48,945 nucleotides of DNA from Candidatus Cryptobacteroides faecigallinarum (GCA_017695015.1 JADIMD010000121.1:1-48945), one strand, 5' to 3'; shown: positions 7,701-17,600, numbered from the stretch's first letter. Translations and numbers: made by a program. Notes: generated from the sequence alone by a model not told the origin.

Positions 7701-10700
7701 ATGAAGACAAAAACAGGATTGTTCCCGATGCTGTCAGTCTTGTGTGCGGCAGCTGCAGCAGTGTTGATATCCATAATGTCAGCCGGGAATTCCGACGCTG
7801 CATCAGTCGAAAGGAAAAACGATATGAAAACTGACAAGGAAGGCCATGTTCTCGTGGAATTATGGAAGAAATACAATAATGCCCGTCTGGCAGACAGACC
7901 TCAGAAAGAATCCGAAATCCTCGATAAAATCATAAAGGAATCATTGGAGGAAGGCCTTTGCTGGGATTTTTATGATGCTTCATATAAATGGTATCATTCG
8001 GAGGTTTCCCGCAACTGGAAGCAGAGGGAGAAATCATTGGACAGGATTGCGGCAGATGCGGAGCAGATGGGCAATACAGTGGTGACTTACAGGCTCATCC
8101 GCTCAGGGCTGATCGACAGCGTAATCGACAGCAAATGGTTCGCCGGGAATGTACAGGGCAATGCCGACGCTCTCAAACAGGCCTGCAACAGAACCTTTCA
8201 CAAAAATGACAATGCCCTTGCCGGCTCGCATGGATACGCACCGTTCATTACCGATCTCATTTCCAATGATTATGAATATCTGCTATGGTCGATTTCAAGG
8301 TATTCAGGCTACAGCCAGGAAGATGATGTCAGAGAAACTGCAGAGCAGGCACTGAAAGAATACATCGGTGATGTTTATCCTGTCGGGGCGTTTTTAGAAT
8401 ACACCGAAGTTCTGAATGGGGTTGGAGGGCCGTGGATAGAAGAGACTGATGACGACTTGGAGAATCATGGCGAAAGTCTCACCGCTCGCCTGGAGAAGAG
8501 GGAATCGGCCTTAGAAAGTTTTGCCGCGAAATATGAAGGGAAGGCGATATCCCTTTACGCAAATGAGCAGATGCTGCTCGACAGGAAACAGATTCTGGAT
8601 ATGGGACAGAGAGGGATTGACGGCCTTCAGGCACCTCAATCTTCTGACTATAAGAAATTAAGGAAAGACTGCGAGGATTTCATTCGTCTGCAGAAATCAT
8701 TCAGGGGAAAAGAAAAAGCTGTTGCAGACTGCCTGACCTCCGTCCGTAATCTGGCAGAGGAGCTGGACTCCCGTAGTGTATGGCTGCATACAGAAGGATA
8801 TGAAATCAGTGTAGTTTTCAGGAATGTGGACAAAGCAACTCTGGAACTCAGGCACGATGACGAAGACGGGGAGCTGGTCCACAGCGCGGTAATCTCCAAT
8901 GACAGAAAGAGCTACTATCTTCTTGACACTGTGAAATATCAGTTGCCTCCGACACCTGACGGGGACTACATGCTGGTCTGCCGTTACGGAAAGGAAATGT
9001 CAAGCCTGTCATATCCTGTCTTTTCACTCTCGATAGCCGGCAGAACGGTCAAGGACTCCGGATGCGGAATCTATATAGCATGGCAGGATAGCGGAAAACC
9101 AGTGGAGAAGGCAGACATCGAAATCCTGTCGAAGGGAAAGGTGGTGAAGACAGTCAAAGACTATGACTTTGAAGGGTTCACTCCAGTGCAGGAAATACTT
9201 GACGAAACAGCTGCAGAACATGAGGGTGCTCTTGAAATAAGGTGCTCCACAGTGGACAGTGCAGGCCTTTACAGAAGGTCTCCCGAGCTTTTCCTTTCAG
9301 GAAGTGCCTTCATCACGCCTGCATCGAAAGACTCTGACAGTCAAGTCCCGGAGAGGAAAACAGATGCAGGGATATACAAGGACAGGGGCGCATTCAATCC
9401 TGGAGATTCGGTGCAGTTCAAGGTAGTGCTGTACTCCCATTCGGACGGCAATGACTATGCAGTCGAGCCTGACAAGGAGATAAAAGTATGGCTGACAGGA
9501 CCTGACGGGAAGACCGTATCTGAAACCACGCTGAAGACCAACGGGTTCGGGTCAGCTTCCGGCTCGTTCGAGCTTCCCGAGGGTCTGAAGGGAGGCACAT
9601 ATTTCATATCTGTCAATGTGCCCGGACAGAAAGGATACCTTAACCGGTCACCCCTGACAGTTGATGAATTCGTTCTGCCTGCCTATACGATGGAATTCGA
9701 CAATGACAGGGCAGTCTGGTTCGCAGGCGACACAGTCGTTGTCAAGGGCAGGCTTACAAGTTATTCCGGACATCCCGTATCATCAGCGAAGCTCGAATAC
9801 AGCGTGGAATCCTATGCCTCCGGAATAAAGCCGGTCCATGGGGAAATGAAAGCCGGCGACGACGGTTCGTTCGAAATCCGGTTCAGGGTAGGAGTGCCGA
9901 CCGGAGGCACAGACAGGACATATTTCTGCTATCCGACAGTCAAGGCCACTGACCTGACGGGAGAGACTTATGAATGGTCTGCAAGTCCGGTATATGTCAA
10001 TCCTCAGATGCACCTGTCCACCCATCTGTCAAACGGGGCAGAGGGGAATGTGGAGATGATGCCTGGCATTGCCGACGATGGGGTGGAGCTGATGTCATGC
10101 GACTCGGCAAGACTCCGTTTCAACTTGCTGTCCTCCATGCCTGAATGTCCTGTAGAATATGAAGTCACCCGTTCCGGAGAACATGTCTTGTCAGGTTCAG
10201 TGATGACAGGGGAAGAATTTGTGATTGACCTTTCCGGGAGACCTTCAGGGATATACAGCATCAAGGCAAAAGCTGTCTATGTCCATCCGGACGGGAGGCG
10301 TCTCGAAGGCAAGGACGAAATGTCCCTGCTGAAGACCTCGGCATCCGAGACTTCGATGGATTATGGAGTTGAGTCATTTTTCAGGAAAATCGACGATGGC
10401 CGTGTTGCTGCCCTTGTCGGTGTCGGAGACGGAGAACAGTGGTTCGTCATGGAAATCCATGATGCTGCCGGACGGCTTCTGCACTCCGAGATATTCAGAA
10501 TGGACGGGAAAAACGGGGCGGATGATTCCGTGAGACTTGTCTGCCATGAATATGACGATTCCTGGACCGATGCTGTCTCCATGGTTCTGTTCGGATTCAG
10601 GAACGGTGAAGTCAGGAGCGATTCGTTCACATACCGCAGACCTGTCCGCACCACAATGGAAATGCCTCTCGCATTCACCCGTTTTACTGACAGGACATTA

Positions 10701-13202
10701 CCGGGAACGCGACTCGAATTCTGTCTGCAGACCTCTCCTGATGCAGAATGTCTCGTATCCGTTTACGACAAAAGCACCGACAACATACGGGGCAACAGCT
10801 GGTCGGAAATCAGATTCAGGGAAGCGACTCCTGCTGCCGTAAGAGTACGATCCGAAACAGGCAGAATCGGAGGGGACTCTTATTATGCCGGTGGGGACTT
10901 TCAGCTTTTCGGAGCATCCGCAGATGCTGTTGCAGCCACTCCTATGCTGAGGAGCAAATCCGTCACTGCCGAGAATGCGATGGACACCGCTGCTCAGGCA
11001 ATTGTCAGAGAACAGTTCGACAACACCCTCGCATTCCTTCCGCACATTTACCCTGACAACGGGGGAAATATGGAGTTCAATGTCGATGTGACCGACAAGC
11101 TGTCGACATATTATGTGTCGGTATTCGCGCATGACCGTCGGATGAGAAATTCCGTTCTGCGCAAGGAAATGACAGTTTCGCTCCCTGTGAAAGTGTCGGT
11201 AGCAGAGCCGAAATTCCTTTATGCAGGCGACACTTACCGTCTGCGTGCATCTGTATCGAATTCTTCTGACAGCCCCCTGTCTGGGCATCTGCTGCTATAT
11301 GTATACGGGACAACAGATCATTTGCACTCAGATCCGATAAAAGTCATGACATATCCATTGACTGTCGGTGCAGGTTCGGCAGCCCCAGGAGAATTTGCAG
11401 TCGATGTACCTGCCGGCTCTGACACCCTCGGCTTCAAGATAGTCTACACCGCTGATATCGCAGATGTTTCCGTCTCGGACGCAATGTTCGTATCCATCCC
11501 TGTGATGGAACCGATCCAGACATTGACTGAAGCCCATTCGGCTGTACTTGTTGCAGGAATGGACAGGGATTCTTTGAAAAAGGCTCTGGCAGCGGAATTT
11601 ACAGGAATTTCCGGAACAGGGGCAGAGTATTCCGAAATCAGGCTTATGGACATGCTGACTGAGTCTGTACCGGGCAAATGCGAGCCAAAGGCAAAGGATG
11701 TGCTTTCATTGTCAGAGGCATATTACATGAATCTCCTTGCATCATCAGACCCGGACGAAGGAGCGTTGCTTGAAGACATTCTCGCATGCAGAAACCATGA
11801 TGGAGGCTTCGGATGGTTCGAAGGATTCTCTTCATCTCCGGTGATTACGGCTGTCGTATTGGAAAGATTTGCGGCACTAATGGACAGAGGGTTATGCTCC
11901 GTAGACCTTTCCGATGCCGTCAACTATCTGGACTCGCTCCAGTTCATGGAGGACAGGCCTTCATGGTATGGAGGTATTTCATTGCCGCAGTATCTGTATC
12001 TCAGGTCAATGTATCCTGATGTGCCTTTCACTGTGGCTGCAGGCAAGAAACAGCTCAAGGAATTTGCCGGACAGGTCAGGGATTACCTGCTTCCTGCTGA
12101 CGGAAGAGGACTGGATGACAACATTTTAGGCAAGGCTCGCAGGGCTGCGACTCTTCTGTCCCTGTCCTCGCCCAAGTCAGAAACTCTTGCCATATCTCTC
12201 GGACTGAAGAAAAGGGATATCAGAAAACTTGCTTCTTCAGCCGATGCTGATATCGTGTCATTGACAGAATATGCTGTGCAGCACCCTTCAGGTGGCGTCT
12301 ATTTTCCAAATGCGGTGATGCCTTTCCGTGGACTGCTTGAAAGCGAAGCATATGCCCATTCCCTGCTGTGCGACCTGATGTGGAGATATTCAGGCGGAAG
12401 CCATGGCCCCGGGGGCAATTCTCCAGAAACACCACTGGCACAGAAGGCATCTGACATAGCTGAAGGTGTCCGTCTGTGGCTAATGCTGCAGAAAGAGACA
12501 CAGAACTGGGAGTCAGACCCGGCATATCTGAATGCGGTATCATCCGTGCTGGACGGTTCGGAGAGTCTGAAATCTTCCGTAATCGCCGTAATGACAAAGA
12601 ACTACATGAAACCTTTTGGAGAGATAGAGGCTTCAGGAAATGAAATGTCCATCATACGGCAGTGGTACAAGGTGGTTTCGGGCATTACGGAGGAAGAGGC
12701 GGATTCGCTGTATTCAGCACATGCAAATGCCTGTGAGGCCCCTGAAGGTGCAATGATAAAGCCGGTGAAGACGGGTCAGAACACATGGATGTTTCCTGTC
12801 TCGGAAGGAGACACCCTCACGACAGGAGACAAGCTTGTGGCTGAATACAGAATCTGGAGTCAGGAGAACAGGAGCTTTGTGCAGATGGTCTCCCCATACT
12901 ATGCTTCCATGCGTCCTGCAGACCAGCTTTCCGGGAGGACAGGAGGATGGTTCAGACCTCTGCTGTTATCAGGTGCCGGGATATCGAAGTTCAGCTTTAC
13001 GCCTTGCGGATACAGGGAAGTGAAATCAGACAGGACCATATATTATTTCGATGTATGTCCCGAAGAGAAGACAATCTTTACGGAGGAATTCTATGTTACA
13101 CAGAGCGGAATATTCTCCTCTCCAGCAGTAACGGTAGAATGTCTGTATTCGCCACATTATCGCGCCAATGGAGCTGCCGAGGCAAGAATGGTATCCGAAT
13201 GA
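7701..13202 (+). CDS. Alpha-2-macroglobulin-like giant secreted protein without a thioester motif
   Basis: A 1833-residue exported protein. The start at ATG 7701 is chosen over the in-frame ATG at 7671 because it begins a normal signal peptide (MKTKTGLFPML, then an Ala-rich core ending SAGNSDAAS). No lipobox Cys is present, so a periplasmic location is likely. An MG2-like domain lies near 555-640 (GIYKDRGAFNPGDSVQF). The A2M signature REQFDNTLAFLPHIYPDNGG lies near 1099-1118, and an MG domain starting EPKFLYAGDTYRLRASVSN near 1170. The helical thioester-domain region spans about 1320-1600 (GGFGWFEGF). Family members trap proteases by a CxEQ thioester, but the corresponding stretch here reads GKCEPK (Cys1327) and no CxEQ occurs elsewhere. 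It may guard the envelope against proteases or act as a scaffold. Family call is firm; function is open. Confidence 0.88.
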   Translation: MKTKTGLFPMLSVLCAAAAAVLISIMSAGNSDAASVERKNDMKTDKEGHVLVELWKKYNNARLADRPQKESEILDKIIKESLEEGLCWDFYDASYKWYHSEVSRNWKQREKSLDRIAADAEQMGNTVVTYRLIRSGLIDSVIDSKWFAGNVQGNADALKQACNRTFHKNDNALAGSHGYAPFITDLISNDYEYLLWSISRYSGYSQEDDVRETAEQALKEYIGDVYPVGAFLEYTEVLNGVGGPWIEETDDDLENHGESLTARLEKRESALESFAAKYEGKAISLYANEQMLLDRKQILDMGQRGIDGLQAPQSSDYKKLRKDCEDFIRLQKSFRGKEKAVADCLTSVRNLAEELDSRSVWLHTEGYEISVVFRNVDKATLELRHDDEDGELVHSAVISNDRKSYYLLDTVKYQLPPTPDGDYMLVCRYGKEMSSLSYPVFSLSIAGRTVKDSGCGIYIAWQDSGKPVEKADIEILSKGKVVKTVKDYDFEGFTPVQEILDETAAEHEGALEIRCSTVDSAGLYRRSPELFLSGSAFITPASKDSDSQVPERKTDAGIYKDRGAFNPGDSVQFKVVLYSHSDGNDYAVEPDKEIKVWLTGPDGKTVSETTLKTNGFGSASGSFELPEGLKGGTYFISVNVPGQKGYLNRSPLTVDEFVLPAYTMEFDNDRAVWFAGDTVVVKGRLTSYSGHPVSSAKLEYSVESYASGIKPVHGEMKAGDDGSFEIRFRVGVPTGGTDRTYFCYPTVKATDLTGETYEWSASPVYVNPQMHLSTHLSNGAEGNVEMMPGIADDGVELMSCDSARLRFNLLSSMPECPVEYEVTRSGEHVLSGSVMTGEEFVIDLSGRPSGIYSIKAKAVYVHPDGRRLEGKDEMSLLKTSASETSMDYGVESFFRKIDDGRVAALVGVGDGEQWFVMEIHDAAGRLLHSEIFRMDGKNGADDSVRLVCHEYDDSWTDAVSMVLFGFRNGEVRSDSFTYRRPVRTTMEMPLAFTRFTDRTLPGTRLEFCLQTSPDAECLVSVYDKSTDNIRGNSWSEIRFREATPAAVRVRSETGRIGGDSYYAGGDFQLFGASADAVAATPMLRSKSVTAENAMDTAAQAIVREQFDNTLAFLPHIYPDNGGNMEFNVDVTDKLSTYYVSVFAHDRRMRNSVLRKEMTVSLPVKVSVAEPKFLYAGDTYRLRASVSNSSDSPLSGHLLLYVYGTTDHLHSDPIKVMTYPLTVGAGSAAPGEFAVDVPAGSDTLGFKIVYTADIADVSVSDAMFVSIPVMEPIQTLTEAHSAVLVAGMDRDSLKKALAAEFTGISGTGAEYSEIRLMDMLTESVPGKCEPKAKDVLSLSEAYYMNLLASSDPDEGALLEDILACRNHDGGFGWFEGFSSSPVITAVVLERFAALMDRGLCSVDLSDAVNYLDSLQFMEDRPSWYGGISLPQYLYLRSMYPDVPFTVAAGKKQLKEFAGQVRDYLLPADGRGLDDNILGKARRAATLLSLSSPKSETLAISLGLKKRDIRKLASSADADIVSLTEYAVQHPSGGVYFPNAVMPFRGLLESEAYAHSLLCDLMWRYSGGSHGPGGNSPETPLAQKASDIAEGVRLWLMLQKETQNWESDPAYLNAVSSVLDGSESLKSSVIAVMTKNYMKPFGEIEASGNEMSIIRQWYKVVSGITEEEADSLYSAHANACEAPEGAMIKPVKTGQNTWMFPVSEGDTLTTGDKLVAEYRIWSQENRSFVQMVSPYYASMRPADQLSGRTGGWFRPLLLSGAGISKFSFTPCGYREVKSDRTIYYFDVCPEEKTIFTEEFYVTQSGIFSSPAVTVECLYSPHYRANGAAEARMVSE

Positions 13203-13230
13203 TGTCCAATCGGGATATACACATTTTATG

Positions 13231-13270
13231 ATTTTTTGCTGCGAATTTCGCGAAATTCGCAGCAAAAAAT
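13231..13270. repeat. Perfect 40-bp palindrome
   Basis: The arm ATTTTTTGCTGCGAATTTCG is followed directly by its exact reverse complement. It starts 28 bp after the A2M-like stop and abuts the -33 element of the tRNA promoter. A-runs, not T-runs, follow the GC-rich core, so it does not fit a standard intrinsic terminator. Cruciform, protein-binding site or roadblock between the two transcription units are alternatives. Confidence 0.85.
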
Positions 13271-13300
13271 TTGCAGAACCGGAATTTTTGTCTACCTTTG
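13271..13300 (+). promoter_or_regulatory. Bacteroidota promoter for the tRNA-Val transcript
   Basis: TTG at 13271-13273, 19 bp, then TACCTTTG at 13293-13300. This is a full match to the primary-sigma consensus. Transcription should start a few bases after 13300. Confidence 0.75.
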
Positions 13301-13304
13301 CAAT

Positions 13305-13480
13305 CCCTTTCGGAGAAACCTCTTCCAAAGGGCAGTTCTTTAAAAGAAACGAAGGGATTTTGAAGTTTATTTTAGTTTAGGACAAGGAAGACAAGTGACG
13401 GACGACGCAGCAACCTGCTTGGTTGTGAGGAGTAAGGACACGAAGTCTGACGCAGTAATAAGCCAAAAGAAACGAAAAAC
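13305..13480 (+). other. Long rRNA-leader-like 5' leader of tRNA-Val with boxA-like site
   Basis: About 175 nt lie between the promoter and the tRNA, with no reading frame. GTTCTTTAA at 13335-13343 resembles the boxA antitermination signal found in rRNA operon leaders. CAACC/GGTTG (13411-13415 with 13421-13425) forms a small hairpin, and GACGCAG occurs twice (13404-13410, 13449-13455). The arrangement is what one expects in front of rRNA genes, yet only one tRNA follows. Confidence 0.45.
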
Positions 13481-13558
13481 GGGAGCATAGCTCAGTTGGT
13501 TCAGAGCGTCTGCCTTACAAGCAGAGGGTCGGGGGTTCGACTCCCTCTGCTCCCACCA
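13481..13558 (+). tRNA. tRNA-Val (anticodon UAC)
   Basis: Full cloverleaf. The acceptor stem is GGGAGCA with TGCTCCC, the D-stem GCTC with GAGC, and the anticodon stem TCTGC with GCAGA. The loop CTTACAA gives anticodon TAC. The T-stem has GGGGG with CCCTC and loop TTCGACT. The discriminator is A (13555) and CCA is encoded at 13556-13558. It is followed 3 bases later by a terminator, so it is the only gene of its transcript. Confidence 0.97.
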
Positions 13559-13560
13559 CC

Positions 13561-13593
13561 GAAAGCAGTTACAGTAATGTAGCTGCTTTTTTC
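13561..13593 (+). terminator. Intrinsic terminator of tRNA-Val
   Basis: AAAGCAGTTAC pairs with GTAGCTGCTTT (11 bp with one G-U) around a short loop, followed by a continuing T-run (TTTTTT within 13587-13592). Position and form fit a Rho-independent terminator. Confidence 0.85.
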
Positions 13594-13784
13594 GTATCCG
13601 TCCTCAATACCACCCTTCTCATTCTTGTCCCTTTCGTCTCACCAGGACCCTGTGTTTTACCTTTTTAAAATGAGATAATGCAGGATCTGGAAATATGGGA
13701 AACAGATTGATAACTTTTCGTAACGGGAGGCAAGTCTGGCGACTCGAACAATGGGCTCCAGCTCCAGCACACATCTCGTTTCTC

Positions 13785-13872
13785 TGTCATTCTGAACGCC
13801 CTTATCTGTCATTCCGAGTGTCCTCCCCTGTCATTCTGAGCGTCCTCTCCTGTCATTCTGAGCGGCAGCGAA
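13785..13872. repeat. Four tandem 22-bp repeats, TGTCATTCTGAGCG type
   Basis: TGTCATTCTGAGCG-like cores start at 13785, 13807, 13829 and 13851, exactly 22 bp apart. The first two differ at two positions each, and the last runs into GCAGCGAAGAATCTG. Translated, this gives 'CHSE' tracts that are commonly mis-called as small genes. It is an intergenic repeat of unknown role. Confidence 0.85.
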
Positions 13873-14154
13873 GAATCTGTTGCTTCCAACCGTATGCTTG
13901 CCCCGGATCCTTCACTCCGCCTGCGGCTCCGTTCCCTTAGATGACAAGAAGAAGCCTTATATGACAGAGCTATTGCAATGTCAACGGAGTACGAACACGG
14001 TATTTCTATATTGCAATCAAAATCAATGCATTATAGGAAAGGCTTGTTCGTGGACCTCACTTCAGAATACGGACTACGAACATGAGGATTTTGTATCTCA
14101 TTGTATACCAGCATCATCCTAAAGCAAGATGTGCGTGGTCCGCTGTCCCGTCCT

Positions 14155-14363
14155 GAGATGTGCGTAGAGAGAATGTCACTCATCGCGTATAATCAGGATC
14201 GGCTGCGCAGATGTCGGAGGAGAAGCCGAGATGTGTGCAGAGAAACGGCCACCCAAAGCGTAGGACGAGGGTTGCCTGCACACTTGTCGGTTGGGGAGGT
14301 GAGACATGCGCAGACAAGATGCCATAGAAAGCGTAAAATAAAGATTATCTGCGCACATGTCGG
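14155..14363 (+). repeat. Array of three 63-bp hairpin elements with 10-bp spacers
   Basis: Units at 14155-14217, 14228-14290 and 14301-14363 are each 63 bp, with 10-bp purine-rich spacers, giving an exact 73-bp period. All begin GAGA(T/C)(G/A)TG(C/T)G(C/T)AGA, carry GCGTA in the middle (AAAGCGTA in units 2 and 3) and end CTGC(G/A)CA followed by TGTCGG. The two ends are complementary, so each unit folds into a stem with a long loop. At offset 8/52 within the unit the pair is C-G in units 1 and 3 and T-A in unit 2, a compensatory change. Not a CRISPR: units are diverged and spacers too short. Confidence 0.8.
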
Positions 14364-14404
14364 CAGGGGGGGGACGAAATAGATTGTTTATCAACAAGGC
14401 AGGG

Positions 14405-14501
14405 GTCATTTGGGCAGACAAAAACTGCACGAGGCGGTATCGGAAATGCATTTCAGGGGTGAAAACGCAGATTATTTTGAATTATTGCGTACATTTGTCG
14501 C
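14405..14501 (+). repeat. Possible decayed fourth relative of the 63-bp element
   Basis: The left end GTCATTTGGGCAGACAAAAA resembles the start of the unit at 14301. The right end ATTATTGCGTACATTTGTCG resembles the unit end ATTATCTGCGCACATGTCGG. The middle is longer (about 97 bp in all) and poorly matched. Confidence 0.3.
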
Positions 14502-14544
14502 TACTGCGCCATATAAACTGTATCGCCTCGGCAATGCAAACTTG

Positions 14545-14576
14545 TTTGCATTGCTCTCGGCTTCTGCGTATATTTG
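14545..14576 (+). promoter_or_regulatory. Bacteroidota promoter of the SusC/SusD operon
   Basis: TTTG at 14545-14548, 20 bp, then TATATTTG at 14569-14576, an excellent consensus match. It overlaps an alternative upstream TTG start of susC and so supports ATG 14604 as the real start, with a leader of roughly 20-25 nt. Confidence 0.8.
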
Positions 14577-14603
14577 CGGCTTTACGAACTAAACAGAATA
14601 GAT

Positions 14604-17600
14604 ATGATCAATTCTATCGGAGCGAAATGTGTAATATTGCATATTGCCGCTGTCATGTCCGCTGTCGTGTTGTCCTGCTTCATTACAGCTGAAAATGCGG
14701 CAGCCCAGAACGGCACTTCAGAAACTGTGGAACTGTCCGGAAATGTCACCGACGCGAATGACGGATATCCGCTTATCGGCGTATCTGTCATGATAGAAGG
14801 CACTAAAACAGGGGCTGCCACAGATCTGGACGGCAACTGGACACTCGAAATCCCCGACAGTCCATGCAACATCACATTCTCATATGTAGGTTACGAGACA
14901 ATCGTCAAGGAATACACCGGCAGCAATGCATCATCATTCTCAAAAGTCAGGATGACGACAAATGCAATGGAGCTCAACGATGTGGTGGTGACAGGTATCT
15001 ATGAAAGAAAAAAGGAGAGTTTCACAGGATCATCCGCCACATTCAAGGGGGACGAACTCAAGAGAATAGGCACGCAGAACATTCTCCAGAGCCTCCAGAC
15101 TCTCGACCCGTCTTTCAGGATAATGGAAAACACCCAGTTCGGCTCGAACCCCAACACCATGCCCGATATAGAAATCCGCGGCAAGACGAGCGTGGCCGGA
15201 CTGCGTGAAGAGTACGGCACAGACCCCAACCAGCCTCTGTTCATTCTGGACGGATTCGAGACCACCCTCGAAACTGTCATGAACCTCAACATGAACAGGG
15301 TAGCGTCAGTGACTATCCTGAAAGACGCGGCTTCTACCGCCATATATGGTTCAAAAGCATCCAACGGTGTGGTTGTCATAGAGACGAAAGCTCCGGCAAG
15401 AGGCAGGCTGCAACTGTCGTACAAAGGTGATTTCGGGCTGGAAATAGCTGACCTGTCCGACTACAACCTGATGAATGCCAGCGAAAAGCTCCAGTTCGAG
15501 ACCCTTGCAGGGGTATACACCGACACCACTGGAGACCCTTTCAACCAGGTAAGGCTCGACAATCTCCGCAACGAAAGGCTGAAGGCAATCGCCAGCGGAG
15601 TGGACACATACTGGCTCAGCGAACCTATCAGGACAGGATTCACCCACAAGCACAACCTCTATGCTGAAGGAGGCGAGGACAAGATCAGGTACGGAATCGG
15701 TCTGAGCTACGGCAATGTGGCAGGCGTGATGAAAGGTTCGGACAGACAGACCCTCGAAGGCAACATCGACCTCATCTACAGGACCGGGAAGTTCCAGTTC
15801 AGCAACAAGCTCACCATCAACTGGCTCAATACCAACGACCCGGCAGTGTCATTCTCCGAATATGCATACGCCAATCCATATTACAAGAAAAGGAATGAAG
15901 ACGGGAGTATAGACAAATATCTCTACTATCCGGAAGAAGGGACAGACGACTATCCGGTGACCAACCCTCTGTGGAACGCGCATCTCAACAACTATGACAC
16001 ATCCCAGAGCTTCGGCTTCACCAACAATTTCATATTTGAATGGTTCATTTTAGACTGTCTGAGATTCAGGGCTAAATTCGGAATCACGAAGAACGACCAG
16101 GACGACCAGACAAGGCTCTCCCCTCTCCACTCGCAGTTCGACGACATGGAGGACACGGAGAAGGGACTTTTCACCCAGACCATGATACGCCAGCTGAACT
16201 ATGAAGGGGATGTTGCCATCACTTTCGGCAAGCTCATAGCAGAAAAACATATGGTGAACGCTGTGGGAGGCTTCAATTTCAGCAACAACAAGAGCCAGAA
16301 CTACGGATATTCGGCAAACGGATTCACGGACGACCAGTTCGCGGCACCGTCTTTTGCCAACAATTATCCCGAGGGTGAAAGCCCGGAATACAGCGAAAGT
16401 CTCAGGAGAGCCGTAAGTTTCTATATCAATGGAGGATATGCATACGACGACCGCTATCTCGTAGATGTGAACTACCGTCTGGACGGGGCATCGATGTTCG
16501 GCACGGGCAACCGTTTCAGGAACACATGGTCAGCAGGATTGGGATGGAACATCCACAAGGAGTCCTTCCTGACCGACAGGACGGATTTCTTCCAGATGCT
16601 GAAAATCAGAGGCTCTGTCGGAAACCCCGGCAACCAGAATTTCTCTGCATATCAGGCATTCACCACATACAGGTTCAACGGGTGGATGACCAACATATTC
16701 GGGACAGGAGTGATTGTGAACGACCTCGGCAACCCGGATCTTGCATGGCAGGAAACCATCAACTACGACATAGGAACGGACATCACCTTCTGGGGAGACA
16801 GGGTGAACATCACATTCGACTACTACTGGAAAGACACCGACCCTCTGCTCGCCATCATCTCCACAAGAGGCTCGATGGGTGTCACGAGCGTCGCCCTCAA
16901 CGCAGGTTCGCAGAAAACACACGGATGGGAAGCGACCCTTAGGATATCCCCTGTCTACAGGCCTCATGACGGAATCAACTGGAACATCAGCATCAACGCC
17001 ACCAGCTCCAAATCCAAGTATGCCAATATCGGCAACTCTTTCAGCAGGCTTAACGAGGAGGGGCAGTCTTCCCTTGTCGGCACGACGAGATATTACGACG
17101 GAGGAAGCCCTACAGCTATCTGGGCTGTCCGCTCAGCCGGAATAGACCCTGCCACGGGACAGGAGCTCTTTATCAAGAAAGACGGGTCATATTCATTCAC
17201 CTATGATGTCAATGACGAGGTCGTCGTGGGAGACACCCAGCCGAAACTCGAAGGGGTCCTCGGCACGACACTGTATTTCAAGGGGCTGTATGTCGGCTGC
17301 TACTTCAGATACCAGCTCGGGGGCCAGGTGTTCAACACCTCTCTGTTCCAGAAAGTGGAAAACATCGGCACTGAGGATGTCTACAACAACCAGGACAAGA
17401 GGGCGCTATACGACAGGTGGTCCCTCAACAACAGGGAAGCATACTTCAAAGGCATCTCACTGGTGCAGACAACCGACAAGTCTTCAAGGTTCGTGATGGA
17501 CGAGAACACTTTCACGGGAGAATCGATAAACATCGGATATGAATTCCCGGACAGGCTGATAAGGGGCCTCAAGCTTTCGGCACTTTCAGTCCAGATGACC

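Larger units (their letters stand above)
13594..14544. other. Gene-free island with several repeat families
   Basis: No supported gene lies in these ~950 bases. The short reading frames have low-complexity products encoded by repeats. The stretch contains a 22-bp tandem repeat (13785-13872), three tandem 63-bp hairpin elements (14155-14363), a possible decayed relative (14405-14501) and a GTTCGT/ACGAAC inverted repeat around 14045-14080. The 3' end runs into the SusC promoter. Confidence 0.6.

Noticed and set aside
13302..13359. Mutually exclusive pairings of CCCTTT with AAAGGG (13327) or GAAGGGATT (13351), suggesting an attenuator before tRNA-Val
   Set aside because: The likely transcription start near 13305 removes several bases of the second pairing; no U-tract or leader peptide is seen.
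14155..14363. CRISPR array
   Set aside because: Repeats are diverged and 63 bp long, spacers are 10 bp and similar in character, and there are no cas genes.
13695..14692. Several short open frames in the island before SusC
   Set aside because: They are encoded by the 22-bp and 63-bp repeats and overlap the SusC promoter; products are Arg/Cys/Ser-rich and protein-unlike.
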